In this document: piece after piece, positions 17,823 through 25,225 of the stretch | Layout: every line of letters begins with the position of its first letter | Position numbering within the stretch: position 1 is the stretch's first letter | The notes under the pieces: model-generated | Seen by the model: only the letters and a program-made list of their open reading frames with translations | Told to the model about the DNA's origin: nothing | Databases searched by the model: none | NCBI GenBank assembly: GCA_015485575.1 | Contig: WFTF01000001.1 | Location: forward strand, 1 to 33,340 | Origin: Patescibacteria group bacterium | GTDB lineage: Bacteria > Patescibacteriota > Minisyncoccia > Phycocordibacterales > UBA918 | DNA length: 33,340 nt | Direction of reading: 5' to 3' | Made by a program: the position numbers and the translations under genes

Positions 17823-17851
17823 ATAATACGGGAAAGAGGAAGATAAGTCAA
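17823..17851 (-). promoter_or_regulatory. sigma70-like promoter for the rpsS unit (TTGACT-N17-TATTAT)
   Basis: -35 rc at 17846-17851, -10 rc at 17823-17828, spacer 17. Confidence 0.7.
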
Positions 17852-17921
17852 CAGGTCACCCCTTGCGTTTTACTTTAAAAAGGGTACAACAAAATAAGAC
17901 CAGTAACCATAGGTGGTGGTC

Positions 17922-18137
17922 ATGGTAGACCCAAAGTACTTCTTTTCACAAGAAGAACGCGCAAAAATCATAGCTGAGTCACGTTTGCCAAATGGCGACT
18001 TCAGCTACCAGCGTTTTTTGGAGCTGTTGGAAGCGGCACGCACCGCAAAAATGGGAGGGACTGATGCAACAACTAATGCGCCTGCTGCGCGCACTCTTCA
18101 ACAAAACAGAGGAAGTGATGAACGGGGTGCAAAATGA
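17922..18137 (+). CDS. small hypothetical protein (MVDPKYFFSQEERAKIIAESRLPNGDFSYQRFLELLEAAR...)
   Basis: ATG 17922 preceded by aggtggtggt; divergent from the rpsS promoter; overlaps next ORF. Confidence 0.5.
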   Translation: MVDPKYFFSQEERAKIIAESRLPNGDFSYQRFLELLEAARTAKMGGTDATTNAPAARTLQQNRGSDERGAK

Positions 18138-18267
18138 CATCGGCACTCTGCCCCCGTCACACACCCCGCCGTCCAACGCCGACCGGGCAACCGACGAAGT
18201 CGCACGCCACGTTGCAGGCAAAGAAGCTATCGTTCGTGCCGCACAACTGGCAGGTACCGGCCACTGA
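18064..18267 (+). CDS. small hypothetical protein (MQQLMRLLRALFNKTEEVMNGVQNDIG...)
   Basis: ATG 18064 after gggaggg SD-like sequence; followed directly by an intrinsic terminator. Confidence 0.5.
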   Translation: MQQLMRLLRALFNKTEEVMNGVQNDIGTLPPSHTPPSNADRATDEVARHVAGKEAIVRAAQLAGTGH

Positions 18268-18272
18268 AACAT

Positions 18273-18303
18273 ACCGAGGGCGCAGCAGCATCCTCGGTTT
18301 TTT
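18273..18303 (+). terminator. intrinsic terminator
   Basis: accgagg-gcgcagcagcat-cctcggttttttcg. Confidence 0.75.
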
Positions 18304-18390
18304 CGTTTCTGTAATAAAGTGATTTTGTATACCACTGTTCTCCCACTTACAAATCTGATGGCTATTTGATATGGTACATATACCATCTGT

Positions 18391-18711
18391 ATGGCAAAAC
18401 CCCGCGGCAATGAACACACTACTCTGACCGAAACCGCACAAGAGGTGGTTCGGGTGCTTGCGCGTATGCCCGGGGTGAAAATGATTGCCCCGGGTGAAAT
18501 AAAAACAAACAGCAAAAAAGGGTCGGGAAACCGTTTTGTCACCGCTGTATATACCACCGCCGGCATGGAACTTTTGATCTCGGGACAAAGTGTGCAAAAG
18601 GTGGCGGTACACACCACCACAGACCCGCACGAGCTGTTTTTACAGCTGCAGACACACAAAAAACTAAAGCATTTCCATTTCAAAACCCGTGAGCGCAAAC
18701 CGGGGATATAA
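18391..18711 (+). CDS. hypothetical basic protein, 106 aa
   Basis: Coherent ORF MAKPRGNEHTTLTETAQEVVRVLARMPGVKMIAPGEIKTNSKKGSGNRFVTAVYTTAG...; promoter-like AT-rich upstream. Confidence 0.6.
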   Translation: MAKPRGNEHTTLTETAQEVVRVLARMPGVKMIAPGEIKTNSKKGSGNRFVTAVYTTAGMELLISGQSVQKVAVHTTTDPHELFLQLQTHKKLKHFHFKTRERKPGI

Positions 18712-18787
18712 AAAGCACCACCGAGCAGTCTCATTTCTCGTCATCACTCTTGAAAAAATCTGCGCAGACAACACAGAACATTGTTGC

Positions 18788-18799
18788 GATATATCGAAA
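18788..18799 (+). repeat. GATATATCGAAA site 3
   Basis: exact 12-mer. Confidence 0.7.
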
Positions 18800-18912
18800 T
18801 ATGCATAAAAATAGCATTGTGTACCGTGGTGTGCATATACACAATGCAAGTGTATACACTGTCGCTACGCCAAGTGTGTAGGACTTTCTGCAACAGAACT
18901 GGTAAATAGTGC

Positions 18913-18924
18913 GATATATCGAAA
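18913..18924 (+). repeat. GATATATCGAAA site 4
   Basis: exact; aaatagtgcgatatatcgaaa shared with site 2. Confidence 0.7.
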
Positions 18925-18981
18925 TAAAAACCCCGCATCATCAACACACGGTAGAAGCAGTCTTCGTGTATACCGTATGTC

Positions 18982-18993
18982 GATATATCGAAA
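18982..18993 (+). repeat. GATATATCGAAA site 5
   Basis: exact 12-mer. Confidence 0.7.
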
Positions 18994-19072
18994 TACATAA
19001 ATCACTGTACGCAATGTGTATACGATATCCTCCTATGCCATGGTTTGGGGTATGTGTGAACATACCAAACTA

Positions 19073-19103
19073 GCAACCTAGGTCATTCAATGACCTGGGT
19101 TGC
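19073..19103. repeat. palindrome P3 (same family as P1/P2)
   Basis: gcaacctaggtcatt-c-aatgacctgggttgc, one mismatch. Confidence 0.8.
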
Positions 19104-19153
19104 AAACATCCCGCCTCCTTCGTTTGTTATTCTTTCCCCCATCAGTCTGCCTG

Positions 19154-19262
19154 GGCAAAAGGTCGCCTGTGACGCAGGGCAGCTGCTGGTACCTTTTTCG
19201 TCACAGGTTACTAACTACAACTGTTCGCTCCGCTCCAGTTCTAGTAAGTACCTGCGACCCCG
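19154..19262. repeat. element B1, degenerate two-arm hairpin element
   Basis: First 25 bp (ggcaaaaggtcgcctgtgacgcagg) identical to 19312-19336; cctgtgac/gtcacagg stem with 26-nt loop. Confidence 0.6.
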
Positions 19263-19311
19263 GCTCGCGGTTCGCAGCCCCAGGGAAGGGCTGCTCACAA
19301 CGCTCCGCCTT
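19259..19311. repeat. 53-bp core repeat, island II copy
   Basis: 51/53 identical to 13757-13809. Confidence 0.85.
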
Positions 19312-19400
19312 GGCAAAAGGTCGCCTGTGACGCAGGTCACAGGCTAAAAGTAAAAAGGTTCACGCTGCCGCATGAACCTTTTTACTTTTACCTTTTGCCA
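19311..19400. repeat. element B2, 90-bp two-arm hairpin element overlapping the 3' end of rplB
   Basis: Outer stem tggcaaaaggt/accttttgcca; arm 1 gcctgtgac-gcag-gtcacaggc; arm 2 18-bp perfect stem; includes the rplB TAA. Confidence 0.85.
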
Positions 19401-20251
19401 CCCATCAGGGGGCCGGGTTTTCGCCTTGAAACGATAAACTTGTTTGAGTATTTCTTTGGTGAGCGGGTCTTCTGTCCCTTTCCGGTTGGGCGACCCTGCT
19501 TGGTGCGTGATCGCTTGTGACCGCGAGGAGCACGTCCTTCACCACCACCATGTGGGTGATCTACCGCGTTGCGTGCAGTACCACGGGTCTTTGGTCGCAA
19601 GCCCATGTGTCGTGCACGTCCCGCCTTACCGATACTGACCAGACGATGCTCTTCGTTGGAGACCGTTCCCACGGTCGCCCAGCAACTGGAAAGTACCTTT
19701 CGTATTTCCGTGGAAGGCATCTTGAGCGTTGTGTAGCCCGCGTCATGCGCAACCACCTCCGCGGCAATTCCCGCAGCGCGTGCAATACGTGCGCCACCGT
19801 TGGGTTTCATCTCCACCGCATACACAAAGGTTCCCACGGGAATCTTCGCAAGCGGCAGACGATTACCTTTGCGTGGCTTTGCTGTTTCCGACACGATAAA
19901 CGTGTCACCTTCTTTCATCTCCTGTGGCACCAAAATGTATCGGCGCGCACCATCGGCATAGAGCACCAACGCGATAAAGCCGGAGCGATACGGGTCGTAC
20001 TCTATGGTTTCAATCTTTGCGGGTATATCTTTCTTGTCAAACTTGAAGTCTATATCGCGATACTTTCGCTTATTTCCCGCACCTCGGTACCAGTTGGTAA
20101 TGCGCCCTGCGCTGTTGCGTCCACCGGTTGCCTTCTTACCTTTGGTCAGTGCTTTATGTGGCTTGCTCTGTGTTGAGGTAAGGTATTTCTTATACTCAAT
20201 AACAGACGCATCACGTCGCCCCGGTGAAGTTGGATTATATTTCTTTACCAT
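19388..20251 (-). CDS. rplB: 50S ribosomal protein L2
   Basis: KYNPTSPGRRDASV...GRITNWYRGAGNKRKYRDIDFKF...HPHGGGEGRAPRGHKRSRTKQGRPTGKGQKTRSPKKYSNKFIVSRRK. Confidence 0.97.
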   Translation of the reverse strand: MVKKYNPTSPGRRDASVIEYKKYLTSTQSKPHKALTKGKKATGGRNSAGRITNWYRGAGNKRKYRDIDFKFDKKDIPAKIETIEYDPYRSGFIALVLYADGARRYILVPQEMKEGDTFIVSETAKPRKGNRLPLAKIPVGTFVYAVEMKPNGGARIARAAGIAAEVVAHDAGYTTLKMPSTEIRKVLSSCWATVGTVSNEEHRLVSIGKAGRARHMGLRPKTRGTARNAVDHPHGGGEGRAPRGHKRSRTKQGRPTGKGQKTRSPKKYSNKFIVSRRKPGPLMGGKR

Positions 20252-20269
20252 ATGCTATCAACTGCAAGG

Positions 20270-20650
20270 TTATACCAGGCTGATTGAGTCACCGTCTTTG
20301 AGATAGACGTATGCCTTTTTCATACCCTTTTCTGTTAAACGACGACCTTTTGCCCGCGACATGTACCGTCGTGGAGTTTTGTTCACGATGTTTACTTTCA
20401 CCGGCGTCACATTGAAGAATGCCCGCACCGCATCACGCACGTCATACTTGGTGGCATCGCGGCGAACAATAAATGTGTAGACATTTTTTTCGCCCAATCC
20501 CACCGCCTTTTCGGTAATACGTGGCTGGATGAGTACCGAGGCAAGGTCGCGGTCGGTCGGTAGCGCGTTGTTTACCGACGGCTTTGCGGACTTTTCCCGC
20601 ACCACGTCCTGTTCTTCGGTTTTTGATTCTTTTCGACTAAAGAGTGCCAT
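20270..20650 (-). CDS. rplW: 50S ribosomal protein L23
   Basis: LIQPRITEKAVGLGEKNVYTFIVRRDATKYDVRDAVRAFFNVTPVKVNIVN. Confidence 0.95.
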   Translation of the reverse strand: MALFSRKESKTEEQDVVREKSAKPSVNNALPTDRDLASVLIQPRITEKAVGLGEKNVYTFIVRRDATKYDVRDAVRAFFNVTPVKVNIVNKTPRRYMSRAKGRRLTEKGMKKAYVYLKDGDSISLV

Positions 20651-20668
20651 ATGTGTATTGTTAATTGA

Positions 20669-21352
20669 CTATGCCGTTGTCTGCATACCGGTGCGTGACA
20701 CAAGCGTTTGCAGTGCATCGTTCGGATTGGCAATGACAACGTATTTGTAGGTCAACAGATCAAGGGTATTGATATCCTTTACCTGTGAGACTTCTATGTT
20801 TCCGAAGTTTCGGAAACTCTTTTCCGTATTCTCGTCTCGCTGCGTTAAGACGATCAGCGCAGCATTTTTTCGCTTGGTTGCAAGCTCCTCTACGCCACTT
20901 CCTTTTGCAAGTGCGCACAGTGATGCCTTTGCCTCTGCGGTCTTTGGTGCGTCGAAGGTAAACGAGTCAACGAAAATAATTTCTCCATCTGCAAATTTCT
21001 TTGCAAGTGTGGATGCCAGCGCCTTTGCGCGTACTTTTTTGTTGATCTTTTTTGCGTAGCTTTTTTCACTACGTGGTCCAAAGGTCACACCACCACCGGT
21101 CCAGATCGGTGAACGTCGTGAACCGTGCCGTGCACGACCGGTTCCCTTCTGTCGCCATGGCTTTTTACCGCCACCGCGCACCTCACTGCGGTCTTTGGTG
21201 TGTGCAGTGCCCGCACGTGCATTGCTCTGCATTGACACGACCACCTCATGTACGAGGTTTGGATTCCACGCGGTGCCAAACAGTGCCTCCGGAAGAGTCA
21301 CGCTGCCGCTTTCTTTCCCGTCTTGGGAGTATACTTTTGTATCCATATGCAA
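20669..21352 (-). CDS. rplD: 50S ribosomal protein L4
   Basis: GTAHTKDRSEVRGGGKKPWRQKGTGRARHGSRRSPIWTGGGVTFGP. Confidence 0.96.
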   Translation of the reverse strand: MHMDTKVYSQDGKESGSVTLPEALFGTAWNPNLVHEVVVSMQSNARAGTAHTKDRSEVRGGGKKPWRQKGTGRARHGSRRSPIWTGGGVTFGPRSEKSYAKKINKKVRAKALASTLAKKFADGEIIFVDSFTFDAPKTAEAKASLCALAKGSGVEELATKRKNAALIVLTQRDENTEKSFRNFGNIEVSQVKDINTLDLLTYKYVVIANPNDALQTLVSRTGMQTTA

Positions 21353-21356
21353 GCTA

Positions 21357-21977
21357 TTACACGTTTCGTACTGCTACTAATGTGCCTTTTCGACCCGGTA
21401 CCGCACCTGAAACGAGGAGTACGTTTTCCTCCGCGTTCACCTGCAGCACCTGCAAGTTCTTAACCGTCTTCTGATCGGAACCCATACGTCCCGCCATGCG
21501 TGTTCCTTTGAAGACGCGTGCCGGTCCGGTTGCACCGATAGATCCCGGTGCGCGTGCGGTGTGCTTTTGCCCATGTGATGCTTTGTTTCCGGCGAAGTTG
21601 TATCGTTTTACCACCCCTTGGAAACCCTTCCCTTTGGACAGTGCGGTCACTGCAACTTTGTCTCCCGCATCAAATACTGATGCATCAACGGTCTGCCCCT
21701 TCTCCAACCCCTCAACGGAGTCATCGTAGTTTATCCGAGTGCGAAACTCTTTTACATACTTGAAGGAAGCACCTGCATGTCCCTTTTGCGCCTTGCCGGA
21801 ACGGTGCTCTTTTTGCGCAACTGATGCAACCTGCACCGCCTCGTACCCATCTTTCTCCACTGTTTTCACCTGTGTGATAGTTGCCGGAGAAACACGAAGA
21901 ATGGTCGCCGCCTTGCAGGTACCGTCGTCGGCAAACACCTGGGTCATGCCTTCTTTCGTTCCTAAAATAAACTTCAT
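21357..21977 (-). CDS. rplC: 50S ribosomal protein L3
   Basis: MKFILGTKEGMTQVFADDG...GKGFQGVVKRYNFAGNKASHGQKHTARAPGSIGATGPARVFKGTRMAGRMG. Confidence 0.96.
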   Translation of the reverse strand: MKFILGTKEGMTQVFADDGTCKAATILRVSPATITQVKTVEKDGYEAVQVASVAQKEHRSGKAQKGHAGASFKYVKEFRTRINYDDSVEGLEKGQTVDASVFDAGDKVAVTALSKGKGFQGVVKRYNFAGNKASHGQKHTARAPGSIGATGPARVFKGTRMAGRMGSDQKTVKNLQVLQVNAEENVLLVSGAVPGRKGTLVAVRNV

Positions 21978-22189
21978 CTATTTTTGAACTAACTGATAAC
22001 AATCGCTTTATCAGACCTCAAAACGTGAAACTGCGCCACATGATGTCGGCACAGACAGAAGTCCGCCCACAACATGTGACGCAGTTTCTGCCCATTGGTT
22101 CTCAAAGCGGCATACCGCTTATCACCGAACGTAGGTCTTACACTCACCGTACACCACACACGCGGTGCTGATGAATCAAAGCTCACGCT

Positions 22190-22217
22190 AGTATACGTAT
22201 TTGTGACACTTTTGCAA
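22190..22217 (-). promoter_or_regulatory. promoter-like TTGCAA-N16-TATACT upstream of rplC
   Basis: -35 at 22212-22217, -10 rc at 22190-22195. Confidence 0.6.
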
Positions 22218-22270
22218 GCGCTGGTGTATATCAGGCGCGATACATCACCACAGAACGTCACCCTCATAAG

Positions 22271-22295
22271 AAAAAGTCCCCCAGAGGGACTTTTT
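22271..22295. terminator. intrinsic terminator downstream of rpsJ
   Basis: aaaaagtccc-ccaga-gggacttttt. Confidence 0.8.
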
Positions 22296-22325
22296 CTTTG
22301 ACAACATACCTGCGTCGGTGTGACA

Positions 22326-22679
22326 CTACATCATCTTCACGTCAATGTTCACCCCCGACGGCAAAGAGAGATTGGTAAGCGCCTCCACCACCTTTGCACT
22401 CGGATTCATGATGTCGATAACACGCTTATGCAAACGCATCTCGTATTGTTCTCGCGCATCCTTGTGCACGAATGATGAACGGTTGACCGTGTACTTTTTG
22501 ATCTCCGTTGGAAGTGGAATGGGACCGACCACCTTTGCGTCAAAACGCAGCGCGGTGTCAATAATCTGCTTCACGGACTGATCAAGGATTTTGTGCTCGT
22601 AGGCACGTACGCGTATCCGCAGTTTTTGGATTTCTCCAGCAGACGCTTTCTTCGTCTCTTTTTTTGATTCTGTTGCCAT
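22326..22679 (-). CDS. rpsJ: 30S ribosomal protein S10
   Basis: KLRIRVRAYEHKILDQSVKQIIDTALRFDAKVVGPIPLPTEIKKYTVNRSSFVHKDAREQYEMRLHKR. Confidence 0.97.
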   Translation of the reverse strand: MATESKKETKKASAGEIQKLRIRVRAYEHKILDQSVKQIIDTALRFDAKVVGPIPLPTEIKKYTVNRSSFVHKDAREQYEMRLHKRVIDIMNPSAKVVEALTNLSLPSGVNIDVKMM

Positions 22680-22708
22680 AGTTTGCCTTGAGTTTAATGC
22701 ACGTGTGC

Positions 22709-23899
22709 CTACGCAATAATCTTTGTTACCACACCGGCACCGACAGTCTTACCACCTTCGCGAATCGCAAAGTTTGTCTGCTCTTCAAGTGCAACAGGTG
22801 CAACAAGTTTTACCTTAAAGGTAGCGGTGTCACCCGGCATCACCATCTCGACTCCTTCCGCAAGGGTTATATCACCGGTAACATCCGTAGTACGGATGTA
22901 GAACTGTGGCTTGTAGCCGGAGAAGAATGGTTTGTGTCGTCCACCTTCTTCCTTTGAAAGGACGTATACTTCAGCTTCAAACTCAGTGTGCGGGGTTACC
23001 GAACCCTTTGCCGCAAGCACCTGACCTCGGTGTACGTCTTCCTTCTTGGTTCCGCGAAGCAAGATACCGGCATTGTCTCCCGCTTGTGCTGAATCAAGAG
23101 ACTTGTTGAACATTTCCACACCGGTAACGGTTGTAGAAGTGGTCTCCTTGATACCGACAATTTCAACTTCTTCACCTACTTTAATCTGCCCACGTTCCAC
23201 ACGACCAGTTACCACCGTACCGCGTCCCTCAATTGAGAAAATATCCTCAACCGGCATAAGGAATGGCTTATCAAGATCACGCTCAGGAAGCGGGAAGTAT
23301 TCATCCATGGCGTTCACCAATTCAAGAATCTTCTTGCCCCACTCTCCTGCAGGGTCCTCAAGAGCCTTCAATGCGGAACCTTGTATGACCGGAGCGTTTT
23401 CTCCGTCAAATCCGTTTTCGGTAAGCATCTCTCGTAGCTCCTCTTCCACAAGCATGAGCATTTCCTCATCGTCCACCATGTCACACTTGTTCATGAAGAC
23501 GATCATTTTTGGAACACCAACCTGCTTTGCAAGCAGTACGTGCTCTCGAGTCTGAGGCATGGCACCGTCGGTTGCGGCAACCACAAGCACCGCACCGTCC
23601 ATCTGTGCCGCACCGGTAATCATGTTCTTGATGTAGTCGGCGTGACCCGGCGCATCAATGTGTGCGTAGTGCCGGTTTGGCGTCTCGTACTCTGAGTGAG
23701 AAAGAGAAATGGTAATACCGCGCGCCTTTTCTTCCGGCGCCTTGTCAATATCTTCTACTGCCTTTAGGTTTGCTTGATAACCATCGCCGGCTTGTGCCAG
23801 CACGTTAAGAATCGCAGCCGTCAACGTCGTCTTACCGTGGTCCACGTGACCAATGGTACCTACGTTGATGTGCGGCTTTGAACGATCAAATTCTGCCAT
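22709..23899 (-). CDS. tuf: elongation factor Tu
   Basis: [27 protein letters not shown]...[39 protein letters not shown]. Confidence 0.98.
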   Translation of the reverse strand: MAEFDRSKPHINVGTIGHVDHGKTTLTAAILNVLAQAGDGYQANLKAVEDIDKAPEEKARGITISLSHSEYETPNRHYAHIDAPGHADYIKNMITGAAQMDGAVLVVAATDGAMPQTREHVLLAKQVGVPKMIVFMNKCDMVDDEEMLMLVEEELREMLTENGFDGENAPVIQGSALKALEDPAGEWGKKILELVNAMDEYFPLPERDLDKPFLMPVEDIFSIEGRGTVVTGRVERGQIKVGEEVEIVGIKETTSTTVTGVEMFNKSLDSAQAGDNAGILLRGTKKEDVHRGQVLAAKGSVTPHTEFEAEVYVLSKEEGGRHKPFFSGYKPQFYIRTTDVTGDITLAEGVEMVMPGDTATFKVKLVAPVALEEQTNFAIREGGKTVGAGVVTKIIA

Positions 23900-24098
23900 A
23901 ATTTGTTAGGTTTACTGTTATTAAATAATACCGCACACGGCCGCTTCTTACTTTTGTATAAAAATAAAAAGCATCTCTTGAGTGCAAACGTAGAGCCGCG
24001 AGAACAAAGTCGCGCTACGCTTTGCTTCACTCAAGACTAAGTGTAAAGGAGCAAAATATGTATGCCCCACTACGACTTACAGCCATAGCGGTGCGGCT

Positions 24099-24126
24099 AT
24101 ACTACCAGAGTGAGTAGTTTTTGCAA
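24099..24126 (-). promoter_or_regulatory. promoter-like TTGCAA-N16-TAGTAT upstream of tuf
   Basis: -35 at 24121-24126, -10 rc at 24099-24104. Confidence 0.6.
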
Positions 24127-24207
24127 GCACATGGATGCGTCTTTGAGCTACGCAGTCCCTCCGCATGCCTTCTTCCACATTTTGCACCGATACGGCAGGC
24201 GGTCTCA

Positions 24208-24630
24208 CTAGAGTGACTCAAACAACCTGTCCAACTCTGCTTGTGTATCTTCTATTTTTTGTTGTAACTCCTCGGGAATGAGAGTATCGTCTCCATACGC
24301 ATCCGCTTCCGCGTAGAGCCGGTTCAACTCCTCTTCTACCTTAAAGTACTCCTGCGTTATCTCCTGGGTGCGTTGCGAGACCTGTTGTGCCCTCTCAGGA
24401 AGAATTGACGGATCGCGCTTCTGATCCAAAGTGGCCTCTGACCCACTTGCAGTGACAGCGTCTATTTGATTTTCCACCACTTCGATTGCTATTTCAGTCG
24501 CCATCTTCTCTAACAGACCCGATCCGAACATCATATAGTAAGTAGTACCCGCAGCAACCAATATTGCGGTGATGATTTGTGTAACGAAAAATATTGCGTA
24601 TGTGAGGTGTATTTTTTTAGAACTATCCAT
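24208..24630 (-). CDS. hypothetical TM protein with coiled-coil/Gln-Glu-rich C-terminus
   Basis: One TM segment then Glu/Gln-rich heptad-like region. Confidence 0.6.
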   Translation of the reverse strand: MDSSKKIHLTYAIFFVTQIITAILVAAGTTYYMMFGSGLLEKMATEIAIEVVENQIDAVTASGSEATLDQKRDPSILPERAQQVSQRTQEITQEYFKVEEELNRLYAEADAYGDDTLIPEELQQKIEDTQAELDRLFESL

Positions 24631-24656
24631 GATGTACTTATATTAATTTAAACTTA

Positions 24657-25178
24657 CTATTTACATACGGCATTACAGTATGTGGTCACATTTTTACGAG
24701 CAATCGCCCTTAAAGTCCACTCACCGATAGAGGTATCGGTTGACTTAACCTCGCAACCTCCCCCGTAGTTATACCTCCAACCACCACGCTTCTTGATGTC
24801 GTTTTTCGTCAGCGCACAAGTGGAATAGCCGGAAACAGTCACCAGACTCGGGTCACCTCCACCTGCAGTATCAGCTCCTATAATAACAAAGCCACCACTT
24901 GTCAATTTAGGTACCGGAGCACAATTCTGTCCCGCTTCATCACAGTACTCCGTAGACCATACCTGATTGGTTGCCCGAAGATTCGCTGCGGTAATATCCC
25001 CCGCTTTCGTTTGATTGTCCGGTCCCACATTCAAAGGAGTTGGGGTATTGGTTGACTCCGACGGTCCACCAGACGGTACCGACCATGCCGCAAAGAGCAG
25101 GTTTGTTGCCACCAGTAGAGAGAAGAGTGCTGCAAAAGCAGCGGTTATGGTAATTGGTTGTGTCCATTTCATACGCAT
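24657..25178 (-). CDS. secreted hypothetical protein, CPR-style exported/pilin-like
   Basis: N-terminal TM; TPLNVGPDNQTKAGDITAANLRATNQVWS; Cys-rich C-terminus. Confidence 0.6.
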   Translation of the reverse strand: MRMKWTQPITITAAFAALFSLLVATNLLFAAWSVPSGGPSESTNTPTPLNVGPDNQTKAGDITAANLRATNQVWSTEYCDEAGQNCAPVPKLTSGGFVIIGADTAGGGDPSLVTVSGYSTCALTKNDIKKRGGWRYNYGGGCEVKSTDTSIGEWTLRAIARKNVTTYCNAVCK

Positions 25179-25225
25179 TGTCTTATTATGATTGTTAACT
25201 TATATATAACTGTACACATCACCCG

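Noticed and set aside
13411-18993. GATATATCGAAA repeats as a CRISPR array
   Set aside because: Only 12-21 bp, irregular spacing, two separate loci, no spacer-like regularity and no cas genes in the window.
13593-19400. REP/BIME or IS200/IS605 ends
   Set aside because: No GTAG-type REP head and no transposase ORF in the window; a MITE-like origin with a transposase elsewhere cannot be excluded.
19517-20176. Plus-strand 219-aa ORF over rplB
   Set aside because: Shadow ORF antisense to L2.
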